NCBI GenBank assembly: GCA_035494015.1
Contig: DATJHJ010000089.1
Span: 1-64,000, forward strand
Direction of reading: 5' to 3'
Source of the DNA: CADCTB01 sp035494015
Lineage (GTDB): Bacteria; Actinomycetota; Acidimicrobiia; Acidimicrobiales; AC-14
DNA length: 64,000 bases
Each line of letters starts with the position of its first letter. Within the stretch, counting starts at the first letter, position 1. A program made the translations under genes and the position numbers. A model generated the notes under the pieces. It was not told the origin of the DNA and did not search any database. It saw nothing but the letters and a program-made list of their open reading frames with translations. This document shows positions 25,558 to 33,620 of the stretch, one piece after another.

Positions 25558-26678
25558 TCGATGGCCTCCTCGACGGCGCGGGCCAGGTACTCGTCGCCGC
25601 GGTCCCGGAGCCGGACGCGGTCGAACCCGGCCAGATCCTGGCCGTCCACATAGTTGGCCCACTGGACTGGGAGCGACGACAGCTCCGGCAGCTCGACGTT
25701 GGTCTTGGTGCTGGCGAAGTCGGGTTGGATCTTGACGTGGAGGGCGTGGGCCGACGCGGCCCGCACCGCCTCCAGGTCGAGCATCCGGTACGCCTCGACG
25801 TCGACCCCCTCGAGGAACAGGCGCACGACCGCGCCCGCGGGGACGGCCGCCACCCGCTCGAGCACCCGATCCTGCACCTCGGCGGGCGACAGGCCCAGGG
25901 CGTGGATGGCCGGCAGGGTGAGCAGCGGCCGCTGGTTGGCCAGGGCCTTGTGCTCGATCACCCCGGTGTCGGTGTCGAGGACGACGATGCCCTTGGGGAC
26001 CTCGGGGTCGTCGGCGTAGGAGAACGTGTCGGTCGAGCCCGCGTACCAGATGCCGGTGTCGACCTTGGTGTGGAAGTGGTAGTGGCCGAGCAGGGCCAGG
26101 TCCGAGGACGACTTGAGCAGCCCGGCGTCGACCTCGATCTCGTTGATGTCGGAGTGGTGGGGCTCGACCTGGGGGACCCGGGGATGGGTGAGCAGGAGGT
26201 TGGTGGCGTCGGCGTCCCGGCTCAGGCGGGCCTCGGCCAGGGCGTCCAGGGTGGCGTCCACGGTCAGCATCTGGGGGACGGCGTGGACGACCAGCCCGGG
26301 GAACACGAACCGCTCGTAGGCCATCCGATGGGCGAAGCGGACGTCGGGGAACAGGTCGGCCAGGGCCGAGTACGGGCTGCCGGTCCCCGGCAGGCGCGGG
26401 GTGTCGTGGTTGCCGGTGATGACGACGAGGGGCACGCCGTGCTCGCGGATGGTGACGAGGGCTCGCTGGGCGATCCGGTAGGACCGGTAGGTGGGGCGGG
26501 GATGGTCGAAGATGTCGCCCAGCCACACCACCAGGTCGGGCGACTGGGCCAGGGCCAGGTCGACGGCCCGGGTGAAGGACTCCTCGAAGTCCCGCTCCCG
26601 CTGGTTGAACCCGTCCGGAGTTGTGTACGAGTAGTACGAGCGCCCGAGGTGGGCGTCGCCCAGGGCTGCGACCTTCAT
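25554..26678 (-). CDS. sbcD: SbcD/Mre11-type nuclease
   Basis: A 374-residue Mre11/SbcD family nuclease. Phosphoesterase motifs appear in order: LGDAHLGRS, WLGDIFDH, VITGNHDTP, LTHPRVPQ and LGHYHFHTK. The C-terminal half carries the capping and Rad50-binding region. It is co-transcribed with herA (30 nt upstream) and overlaps sbcC by 4 nt. Mre11-Rad50 opens and trims blocked or hairpin ends; in archaea it hands the end to HerA-NurA, both present in this operon. Confidence 0.9.
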   Translation of the reverse strand: MKVAALGDAHLGRSYYSYTTPDGFNQRERDFEESFTRAVDLALAQSPDLVVWLGDIFDHPRPTYRSYRIAQRALVTIREHGVPLVVITGNHDTPRLPGTGSPYSALADLFPDVRFAHRMAYERFVFPGLVVHAVPQMLTVDATLDALAEARLSRDADATNLLLTHPRVPQVEPHHSDINEIEVDAGLLKSSSDLALLGHYHFHTKVDTGIWYAGSTDTFSYADDPEVPKGIVVLDTDTGVIEHKALANQRPLLTLPAIHALGLSPAEVQDRVLERVAAVPAGAVVRLFLEGVDVEAYRMLDLEAVRAASAHALHVKIQPDFASTKTNVELPELSSLPVQWANYVDGQDLAGFDRVRLRDRGDEYLARAVEEAID

Positions 26679-26708
26679 TGCCGGCTAGCTCCGGCGAGTG
26701 CAGGCATC

Positions 26709-28283
26709 TCAGTCCACCATCGCCGACACGTTGGCCGCCACCACGGGGCGGGGCGGCGGGGGCGGCGGGCAGGCCCGGACCACGTCGGCCCACAACGAGA
26801 TCTTGGCCGGCACGGCGAAGGGGGCGTCCAGGTTGGCCAGCAGGCACTCGCCGGGCATGAGGGTCTGGATCTCGGGGCCGAGGGCGGCAATGTCCTGCTT
26901 GGACGACGACCGCAGGATGGTGCGGTCCTTCTCGTCGGCCAGGCCGAGGATGAAGAAGGTGTTGAACTGGCTGAGCAGCTCCCCGTCGAGCAGCTTGGGC
27001 TGCTGGGTCACCGCGCACAGCCCGACCTTGAACTTGCGCCCCTCCCGCGCCACCCGGGGGAAGACGTTGGAGTCCCGGTCCTTGCTGGCCGCCAGCACCC
27101 GCTGCGCCTCCTCCAGGACCACGGCGACCACCGGCATGCGGTCGTGGGCCTCGGGGTCCTCCAGGTAGGCGTTCGACCACTCGTCCAGCACCCGGCGGGT
27201 CAGGAACGAGGCGACCAGCAGCTCCTCCGTGGAACCCAGCCCGCTGACGTCGACCAGGACCACCCGGCCCTCCCGCAGGTCGCGCAGCACGGCGGCCCCG
27301 ACCGACACGTGGGCGTCGGCGGCGATGCACGGCAGCTCGACGATACGCCGGGCCCGGCGGTGCACGACCTGCAGGGTGTTGAGGGCCACCCGGTTGCCCA
27401 GCTCGACGTCGCGGAAACCGGGCAGATCCTCGACCTGGGAGAACTGCAGCAGCCAGGACAGGCCGTCCGGTGCCGCCTTAGACCCGGCAAACTTGCGCTC
27501 CAGCTCGTACAGCGCCTCCTCCTGGGGGCGGGTCCAGTCGTAGGCGGTGCGCAGGTCGTCGACGGTGAGCTCGGCCAGGCCCACCCGCAATGATGTCGTG
27601 TTCGCCAGGTTGCGGGCCGCGTAGGTCCGCAGCCGCTCGGCGGCCCACGGGTGGCGGGCCAGCTGGGTGCGGTACTCGCCGTGGGGGTCGACCAGCAGCA
27701 GGCCGTAGCGGCCGGCCGAGCGCAGCACGTCGCCGGCGAGGACCATCATCAGGTTCGACTTGCCCATGCCCGTGGTGGCGAAGATGCCGACGTGGCTGGC
27801 CAGGCTACGACCGGAGATGCCGACCTCGAAGTCGACCTCCACCTCCCCGCTGCGCAGGGTGCCGACGGGCAGGTCACCCATGCGGGTGCGCAGGAAGGCG
27901 AAGTCGGCCGGCTCGGGGGCGACGACCTTGGAGAACTGGGTGGGCAGGCTCTTGGGCCGGCGGAAGTCCAAGCCGTCGGGCGTCAGGTAGCCGAGGCAGC
28001 GGCAGGATGCCACCCGGTAGGTCCGCCGGGACTGCTCGTGCAGGCGGTGCAGGCCGGCCTCGCCCCGGGCGTCGTCATCGAGGAGGGTGCCGGCCACCCG
28101 CTCGGCCCAGCCAGGCTCGCGATGCTCGGTCCCGTAGGTGACGTCGACGATGCGGAACAGGTACCGCCGCCCGGTGGCGTCGTCCACCGCCACCAGCAGC
28201 TCGCCCAGGAACAGGTCCTCGTCCGGCGCGGCCCGGAACACCCCTTCCAGCACGTTCTTCCCGAACAGTCGACCAGTGCTCAT
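26709..28283 (-). CDS. herA: HerA-type DNA translocase/helicase
   Basis: A 524-residue HerA/FtsK-clade ATPase. An N-terminal HAS-barrel-like domain (~120 residues) is followed by Walker A (IFATTGMGKSNLMM), LLLVDPHGEY, Walker B (VVLEEAQRVL), and the Arg-containing VAREGRKFKVGLCAVTQQP. HerA forms a hexameric bipolar DNA pump that works with NurA. Its ATG overlaps the nurA stop by one base (TGATG), the tightest possible coupling to its nuclease partner. HerA also occurs in defence systems, but there the partner is usually SIR2 or DUF4297; here it is NurA. Confidence 0.9.
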   Translation of the reverse strand: MSTGRLFGKNVLEGVFRAAPDEDLFLGELLVAVDDATGRRYLFRIVDVTYGTEHREPGWAERVAGTLLDDDARGEAGLHRLHEQSRRTYRVASCRCLGYLTPDGLDFRRPKSLPTQFSKVVAPEPADFAFLRTRMGDLPVGTLRSGEVEVDFEVGISGRSLASHVGIFATTGMGKSNLMMVLAGDVLRSAGRYGLLLVDPHGEYRTQLARHPWAAERLRTYAARNLANTTSLRVGLAELTVDDLRTAYDWTRPQEEALYELERKFAGSKAAPDGLSWLLQFSQVEDLPGFRDVELGNRVALNTLQVVHRRARRIVELPCIAADAHVSVGAAVLRDLREGRVVLVDVSGLGSTEELLVASFLTRRVLDEWSNAYLEDPEAHDRMPVVAVVLEEAQRVLAASKDRDSNVFPRVAREGRKFKVGLCAVTQQPKLLDGELLSQFNTFFILGLADEKDRTILRSSSKQDIAALGPEIQTLMPGECLLANLDAPFAVPAKISLWADVVRACPPPPPPRPVVAANVSAMVD

Positions 28284-29290
28284 CAGAACCTTTCCATCAG
28301 GTCGTGGCGGTCGGCGAAGGCTCGGTCGCGGACCTCGGCGGGGACGCCGGCGCGGTCGAGCAGATCCTCCACCTCGAACCAGGTGTCGAGCCGCAGCCAG
28401 GGCGGGCAGGCGGCCAGGCGATCGGCCACGGTCAAGGGGTAGGGGTAGCCGGGGAAGCCGGCGTCATCGCACAGGGCGGCCAGCCCGCCGAGCACGGCCT
28501 CCGGCTCGGCGCCTGGCGACAGGTCGACCCGGAACGCGTACCGGGCATCGGGGTCGAGACGGGCGGCCACCACCCGGGCGCCCGCCCGGCTGCGGGCCAC
28601 GGGAGCCCACCACAAGGCGCGGGGACCGAACAACGCGGCCGCCTCCAGCTCCAGGGCGCCCAGCAGCGGGGCGCCGCCCTTGGACAATGCCGACCGCTTG
28701 GTGACCGCCGCCACCGTCACGCCGGCTGCTGCGGCCCCGCCGAGCAGCTCGGCGAACCACCAGGAGGCCACCCGCCAGTCGGGCTCCAGGTCCCCGTCGA
28801 CCAGGACCACCGCGCCCGGCGACGCGTCCTCCACGCAGCGCGACACTGCCCGCCACTCCTCGACGTCGCGCAGCAGGTTCAGGTCGACGGCGGCGTCGGC
28901 GGCGATGCCGAGCCCCAGCCCGGCCGCCACCGCCCCATCCTCGTCGCCCCCCAGCAGCCAGGCCCGCAGGTCGCCCTCGTCCTCCACGTCACACGCCCCC
29001 AGCCGGTACCGGACCCGGGCGGCCCGGGCCACGACCAGTTGCAGGCAGCGGGCGTCGGCCACCACCGCCTGGCCCCCGTCGACCGCCCACACCTCGGCGG
29101 GCGGCAACAGGGCCCGGGTCAGCGGCCGCAGCGTGATCTCGGCCTCGAACTCCAGCCGGCCGCCCGCAGGGTCGGCCAGCCCCGTGCCCCCGCCGGTGAG
29201 GAGGGACGCCAACCGCTCGACCGCCACCTGCAGCGACGAGCTGCGCTCGGCGACAGGGTCGGCGAGAGGAACAGCCATCCCCACCAGCAT
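28283..29290 (-). CDS. nurA: NurA-domain 5'-3' nuclease
   Basis: A 335-residue protein with the NurA layout: VWAVDGGQAVVADA (metal-binding Asp), AVVLVDGDLEPDW (second Asp), AAVTKRSALSKGG (Lys-containing motif) and a C-terminal YPYPLTVADRLA region. NurA forms a toroidal dimer that docks on HerA and digests 5' strands during end resection in archaea and some bacteria. First gene of the operon; ATG at 29290 or the in-frame ATG at 29278 could be used. Divergent from the DUF2795 gene, with a palindrome in the gap. Confidence 0.82.
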   Translation of the reverse strand: MLVGMAVPLADPVAERSSSLQVAVERLASLLTGGGTGLADPAGGRLEFEAEITLRPLTRALLPPAEVWAVDGGQAVVADARCLQLVVARAARVRYRLGACDVEDEGDLRAWLLGGDEDGAVAAGLGLGIAADAAVDLNLLRDVEEWRAVSRCVEDASPGAVVLVDGDLEPDWRVASWWFAELLGGAAAAGVTVAAVTKRSALSKGGAPLLGALELEAAALFGPRALWWAPVARSRAGARVVAARLDPDARYAFRVDLSPGAEPEAVLGGLAALCDDAGFPGYPYPLTVADRLAACPPWLRLDTWFEVEDLLDRAGVPAEVRDRAFADRHDLMERF

Positions 29291-29310
29291 CCCAAGCCGG
29301 TGCGACAGTT

Positions 29311-29320
29311 ACAAGCTTGT
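29311..29320. promoter_or_regulatory. Palindrome in the nurA/DUF2795 divergent gap
   Basis: ACAAGCTTGT is a perfect 10-bp palindrome in the 60-nt gap between the divergent nurA operon and the DUF2795 gene. It could be an operator for either side; it does not match the LexA consensus. Confidence 0.3.
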
Positions 29321-29350
29321 CATTCCTGCCGTCCTGGGTAGGGGGGCTTC

Positions 29351-29764
29351 ATGCCCCGCGGAAGTGACAAGCACTCGCCCAGGATCGACGACAGCCTGGA
29401 ACACGACACCCGACCGCTGACCCAGGGTTCTCCGATGGAGGCCCGGGCCGACGAGGCCCGCCAGCAGGAGGGCGCGGCCGACGACGAACCCACGACGGAC
29501 GCCCTCCTGACCGGCGACCTCCACCCCGGCCAGCCCTCGGACGCCCTCCTCGACCACGACGAGGCCGAGGCCCGCAGCCGCCTGGCCAGCTACCTCCGCC
29601 CGTCGGTCTGGCCCGCCGACCGGGAGACCCTCGTCGCCTGCGCCACGGACCTGAACGCGCCCCCGGACGTCCTCGACCGCTTACGCGGCCTTCCCGACGG
29701 CACCTTCAGCCACACCGAGGCCGTGTGGGAGGCCTCGGGCGGCCGGGTCGAGTCCCGCCCCTGA
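29351..29764 (+). CDS. DUF2795 domain protein
   Basis: A 137-residue protein whose C-terminal ~65 residues match DUF2795: ASYLRPSVWPADRETLVACA, then PDVLDRLRGLPDGTFSHTEAVWEA. The N-terminal half is acidic and probably disordered. Proteins with this domain are common and often stress-related in actinobacteria; the function is unknown. It ends 13 nt from the convergent hemerythrin gene. Confidence 0.78.
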   Translation: MPRGSDKHSPRIDDSLEHDTRPLTQGSPMEARADEARQQEGAADDEPTTDALLTGDLHPGQPSDALLDHDEAEARSRLASYLRPSVWPADRETLVACATDLNAPPDVLDRLRGLPDGTFSHTEAVWEASGGRVESRP

Positions 29765-29777
29765 CCGGGACGGGGAC

Positions 29778-30278
29778 CTACCAGCCGGGCTCGGGGCTGG
29801 CCGTGGGCTTCTGGCTGGTGGTCGAGGGCGCCATGCCGACGGAACGGTCGGCTCGGAGCTGGGCCTCCACCTCGACCTTGCGGGCCGCCATCTCGTCGCC
29901 CAGGATCGCCGCCGTGTCCGGGATGGCCTCCAGGATCTTCGGGAACAGCTCGTGCTCCTCCTCGTCCACGTGGTGCAGGACGGAGGTCTTGAGCTTGGTC
30001 ATGGTGGTCACGAACTCGTCGCTCGACGGGTCCATGGACTCGAGGGCCATGATGAGGTCCTTGGCCTCCTGGTGCTCGGCCCGGGCCTCGGCCGCGGCGT
30101 AGTTGTCGACCTTGGCCGATACGAGCCCGTAGAGCATCTCCTCCTCGACGGTGGCGTGGACGCTCAGCTCCAGGCACAGCTCCAGGGCGACCTGCGGGTC
30201 GCCGGTGTCGTCGTACTGCTTGAAGAGCTGCTCCGCCCGGCGGTGGTCCTCGGTCAGCAGGGTGACGAAATCGGGCAT
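29778..30278 (-). CDS. Hemerythrin HHE-domain protein
   Basis: A 166-residue four-helix hemerythrin-like protein. Iron ligands are visible as His/Glu in LLTEDHRRAEQLF, LSVHATVEEEMLYG, RAEHQEAKDL and VLHHVDEEEHELFP. Such proteins bind a di-iron centre and sense or bind O2 or NO, or store iron. The Shine-Dalgarno GGAGGT fixes the ATG at 30278. The C-terminal ~30 residues are a disordered Ser/Thr/Pro tail. Confidence 0.85.
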   Translation of the reverse strand: MPDFVTLLTEDHRRAEQLFKQYDDTGDPQVALELCLELSVHATVEEEMLYGLVSAKVDNYAAAEARAEHQEAKDLIMALESMDPSSDEFVTTMTKLKTSVLHHVDEEEHELFPKILEAIPDTAAILGDEMAARKVEVEAQLRADRSVGMAPSTTSQKPTASPEPGW

Positions 30279-30421
30279 GGGGCGACCTCCAGGAAGTGAG
30301 AACGGCGCACCGCGAACCTTTCCGCGGGACCGGGCGGCCAAACTCGACCCGGTGACCGCCATCCGTGCTAGTTCTGCACCACCCTGGCGGGTAGCCCGAC
30401 CGCCGATACGAGCCCCCAGAG

Positions 30422-31393
30422 GTGCCATTGCCCGACCTCCTCGAGCCCCCGCCCCGGCTCGACCTGCCCATGTTCGACTACGGCCTGGTCAAGCCCGGCC
30501 AGCCCGCGCACGACCTGCTGGCCGGGGTCGTCGCCCGGACCGAAGCGGCGACCATGGCCTCCGGCGGGTTGCGCATCCGGGACGGGCTGCCGCTGCTCGA
30601 CCCCGACGGCAAGGTCGGGGTCGAGGGCAGCCTGCTGACCTTCGCCCCCGGGCAGGACAAGGCGGCGTACACGATCGTCTGCAACATCGCCCCCCGCCCC
30701 CACTACCGATGGGACATGGTCGAGATGCGGGTCGACGGCCGGCCCGGGCGGGTCAACGTCCTGCGCGGCCGCCATCCCGACCGGGGGAGCCCGGACGAGT
30801 GGTTCACGTCCTGGTCCGCCTCCGAGGACCCCGTCCTGCGCTACGCCCCGGCCTCGGTGCGGGCTTCGGCCCTGGCCGCCGCCGCCGCCCCCTTCCCGAC
30901 CGTCGGCGGGGACGACCCGACCCTCTGGGACCGCTTCTTCGCCATCCAGTCGGCCTACCTGTTGCTGTGGTCGGCGGTGGAGCGGTTCACCGCCCTGGCC
31001 TACGGCCCGGCGCAGCCCGCCCTGGAGCGGACGTGGCGGCTGGGCGAGGATCTCGGCTTTCGCGACTGCGTGGTCGCCGCCGGGGTAAAACCCAGCGCCA
31101 AGACCCCCGACAGCCGTGACCCCACCCGGGCCCGGCGCATCCGCGAGGACGGCACGGGTGCCATGTTCAGCTGGGACGCCGCCCGCCACCTCGTGGGCCA
31201 TCCCGGCCGCACCGCCTTCGGCGAGGGCATCCTCCTGCGCCGGTCGCTGATCGACCTGCACGACACCTTCCGCCTGTACCTCCTGGCCCGCCTGCCCGCC
31301 CTGGCCGAGACCTGGCGCCGCGCCGACCCGGTCGGCGAAGAGGTGAAGTGGCTCCTGCGGCCGGTGGTCGCCCCGGACGCGGCGGCCGGGTAG
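30422..31393 (+). CDS. Hypothetical protein
   Basis: A 323-residue soluble protein from a GTG start. It has no signal peptide or transmembrane helix. Stretches such as HYRWDMVEMRVDG, AYLLLWSAVERFTALAYGP and FRLYLLARLPALAETW suggest a beta-rich first half and a helical second half. The latter recalls HEPN-like or 'apea' proteins that begin with a helix LWSAVERF, but no R-x4-6-H motif is convincing. Nothing in the surroundings (hemerythrin, cardiolipin synthase) suggests a role. Confidence 0.55.
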   Translation: MPLPDLLEPPPRLDLPMFDYGLVKPGQPAHDLLAGVVARTEAATMASGGLRIRDGLPLLDPDGKVGVEGSLLTFAPGQDKAAYTIVCNIAPRPHYRWDMVEMRVDGRPGRVNVLRGRHPDRGSPDEWFTSWSASEDPVLRYAPASVRASALAAAAAPFPTVGGDDPTLWDRFFAIQSAYLLLWSAVERFTALAYGPAQPALERTWRLGEDLGFRDCVVAAGVKPSAKTPDSRDPTRARRIREDGTGAMFSWDAARHLVGHPGRTAFGEGILLRRSLIDLHDTFRLYLLARLPALAETWRRADPVGEEVKWLLRPVVAPDAAAG

Positions 31394-31431
31394 GCCGGCC
31401 GGAGCGGCCCAGTGTGGCGGGCTGAACCGGC

Positions 31432-32604
31432 CTACATGTGGCGGCCGCCGAGCCCGGCGACGGCCTCCTTGGCCTTCTGGGCCAGGCCGCGGTCGGTCCA
31501 GTCGTCGGGGTCCACCGCCTCCGACCTGAGCATGTCCTGGTCGAAGTCGGCGTCGAGGATCTCGACCACCGCGGGGTCGAAGACCACCAGGTTGACCTCG
31601 TCGTCGAGCAACATGGACCGGTTGGTGAAGTTGGCCGAGCCGACGGTGGCCACCTGCCCGTCGACGGTCATGACCTTGGCGTGCAGCATGCTCACCTGGT
31701 ACGACCACAGCCGCACGCCGGCGCCGAGCAGGCCGGCGTACTGGGACTCGCTGGCCAGCTGCACGAACCGCTTGTCGACGTGGGGCCCGGGAAGCAGCAC
31801 GTCCACGTCGACGCCCCGCCGGGCCGTCTCGGCCAGCAACCGGCACGTGGCGTCGTCGGGGACGAAGTAGGCGGTGGTGATCCGGACCCGCTCTCGCGCC
31901 AGGGCCAGCAGGGACCGGAGCAGGGTGGCCACGTCGCTCCAGCCCGTCTGGGCCGCCCCCCGCACGACCTGGACACAAGAGGGCCCGGCCTGGGGCTGGA
32001 CCGGGAACCTGTCGACCCCGTCGTCGAACAGCGGGCGCCCGGTCTCGGCCCAGTTCTGCACGAAGGCGGCCCGCAACCCGTCCACCGCCGGCCCCCGCAC
32101 CCGGAAGTGGGTGTCCCGCCACTCCCCCGGCAGGCGGGCGTCGCCCCGCCACTCGTCGGCGATACCGATGCCGCCGGTGAAGGCCACGTCCTCGTCGCAG
32201 ATCAGGACCTTGCGGTGGCTGCGGCGGTTGGCCTCCCAGAACTTCAGCTTGTTCACCGGCCGGAACCACTCCACCTGGGCGCCGGCGGCGGCCATGCGCT
32301 CGACCAGCCCCCGGTTCATGCTCAGGGCGCCGAGGGCGTCGAGGATGACCCGCACCCGCACGCCGGCCTTCGCCCGCGCCGCCAGTAGCTCGGCCAGCTC
32401 CTCGCCGATGGAGCCCTCCCAGTACACGAAGGTCAGGAAGTCGATCGTCGAGGTGGCCGCCTCGATGGCCTCGAACAGGGCCGGGAAGATGCGGTCCCCG
32501 TTGCGCAGGACGTCGACCTGGTTGCCCTCGGTGGCCGGGATCCCGAGCAGTCCCTCGAGGGCGCGGCGGAACCCGAGCTGGTCGTCGGCGGGCGGCCGGG
32601 GCAT
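31432..32604 (-). CDS. Phospholipase D-like / cardiolipin synthase family
   Basis: A 390-residue PLD-superfamily protein with two HxK motifs: SHRKVLICDEDVAFTGGIGI and LHAKVMTVDGQVATVGSANF, each followed by the usual Gly/Ser and Asn. The spacing and lack of a nuclease context fit a cardiolipin synthase that joins phospholipids, but it has no N-terminal membrane helix, unlike many Cls enzymes. It lies 25 nt after the dienelactone hydrolase-like gene on the same strand. Confidence 0.85.
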   Translation of the reverse strand: MPRPPADDQLGFRRALEGLLGIPATEGNQVDVLRNGDRIFPALFEAIEAATSTIDFLTFVYWEGSIGEELAELLAARAKAGVRVRVILDALGALSMNRGLVERMAAAGAQVEWFRPVNKLKFWEANRRSHRKVLICDEDVAFTGGIGIADEWRGDARLPGEWRDTHFRVRGPAVDGLRAAFVQNWAETGRPLFDDGVDRFPVQPQAGPSCVQVVRGAAQTGWSDVATLLRSLLALARERVRITTAYFVPDDATCRLLAETARRGVDVDVLLPGPHVDKRFVQLASESQYAGLLGAGVRLWSYQVSMLHAKVMTVDGQVATVGSANFTNRSMLLDDEVNLVVFDPAVVEILDADFDQDMLRSEAVDPDDWTDRGLAQKAKEAVAGLGGRHM

Positions 32605-32629
32605 TCCCGGCAGCGTACGCGGGCGGGCG

Positions 32630-33556
32630 CTACTTCAGGTACTTGTCGAACCAGTCCAGCACCGCCGAGTACGCGGCCTGGGACTGGGGCGACCCGGTGT
32701 CGCTGTAGAAGCCGTGGCCGACCCCGGGATAGGTGTTGATCTGGTGGGGCACGCCGGTCTTGTCGAGGGCGGCGCGGGCGTCGCCCTGGGTGGCGTTGAC
32801 CCGGCTGTCGGTCTCGCCGTAGATGCCGAGGACGGCGGCCTTGTTCTTGTCGAAGCTGACGTTGAAGGCGACGGTGCCGTAGAACGGCGCCGCCGCCGCC
32901 AACCTCGCGTCTCCGTCGGCCACGTAGTCCCACACGACCGTGCCCCCGAAGCAGAACCCGATCAGGCCCAGCTTGGCCCCCGGGTTCCGCTTGGCCAGCT
33001 CGTCGAAGCTGGCGTGGACGTCGGCACGGAGCCGGCTCGGCCCGGCGTTGGTCAGCGAGCTGGCCACGTCGTTGGTGGCCACCTTGGCCGTCCCGCCCTC
33101 CTCTGACAGCAGGTCGACGGCCAGGGCGCTGTAGCCGTCGCCCGCCAGGCGGCTGGCCACGGCCCGGATGTTGTCGACCAGCCCGCGGTTCTCGTGGACG
33201 ACCACGACCGCCCCTTTCCGGGTGGCGGCCGGCGCGTACGCGCCGAACAGAGTCCCGTTCGGCCCCGGGTAGGTCACCTCCTGGGTCGGGACAGGGGTGG
33301 TGGCCGGACGGGCGGTGGTGGTCAACGGAGCGAGGGTGGGAGCGCCGCTGGTGGTCGTGGCCAGGGGGTCTTGGGAGGACGGCCCGCTGGTCGTCGCCTC
33401 CTTCTTGTCCTTCCCGCACGCGGCCAGCACCGCCGAGGCCGCGGTCAAGGAGAGGCCCATCACCCCCATCTGGCGGATCGCCTCCCGGCGGCTGATCTGC
33501 CCCGCGGCGTGATCGAGGGCGACTTCGGCCGCCATGTACTCGCGGAAGTGGTCCAT
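32630..33556 (-). CDS. Tat-exported dienelactone hydrolase-like protein
   Basis: A 308-residue alpha/beta hydrolase. The N-terminus has a twin-arginine signal (SRREAIRQMGVMGLSL) and a lipobox (VLAAC), so it is exported folded and lipid-anchored. A Thr/Ala linker follows. The catalytic triad of the dienelactone hydrolase family is visible: nucleophile Cys in IGFCFGGTVVWD, Asp in IYGETDSRV and His in GVGHGFYSD. The physiological substrate is unknown. Divergent from the SOS-controlled radical SAM gene. Confidence 0.85.
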   Translation of the reverse strand: MDHFREYMAAEVALDHAAGQISRREAIRQMGVMGLSLTAASAVLAACGKDKKEATTSGPSSQDPLATTTSGAPTLAPLTTTARPATTPVPTQEVTYPGPNGTLFGAYAPAATRKGAVVVVHENRGLVDNIRAVASRLAGDGYSALAVDLLSEEGGTAKVATNDVASSLTNAGPSRLRADVHASFDELAKRNPGAKLGLIGFCFGGTVVWDYVADGDARLAAAAPFYGTVAFNVSFDKNKAAVLGIYGETDSRVNATQGDARAALDKTGVPHQINTYPGVGHGFYSDTGSPQSQAAYSAVLDWFDKYLK

Positions 33557-33592
33557 CGCGGGATGCTAGGCGCTCCTTCGTTTGCGCGGTAG

Positions 33593-33613
33593 GGAACGCA
33601 CGTTCGCTAAACT
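33593..33613 (+). promoter_or_regulatory. LexA box and -10 of the radical SAM gene
   Basis: GGAAC-GCAC-GTTCG at 33593-33606 (one mismatch to CGAAC) is followed by TAAACT at 33608-33613, then 7 nt and ATG at 33621. Box-to-start spacing is 14 nt, as at dnaE2 and imuA'. Confidence 0.7.
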
Positions 33614-33620
33614 CCCCGTC

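Noticed and set aside
26709..29290. HerA-containing anti-phage defence system
   Set aside because: Known HerA defence pairs use SIR2, DUF4297 or similar partners; here the partner is NurA and the operon continues into sbcD and sbcC, which fits DNA repair better.
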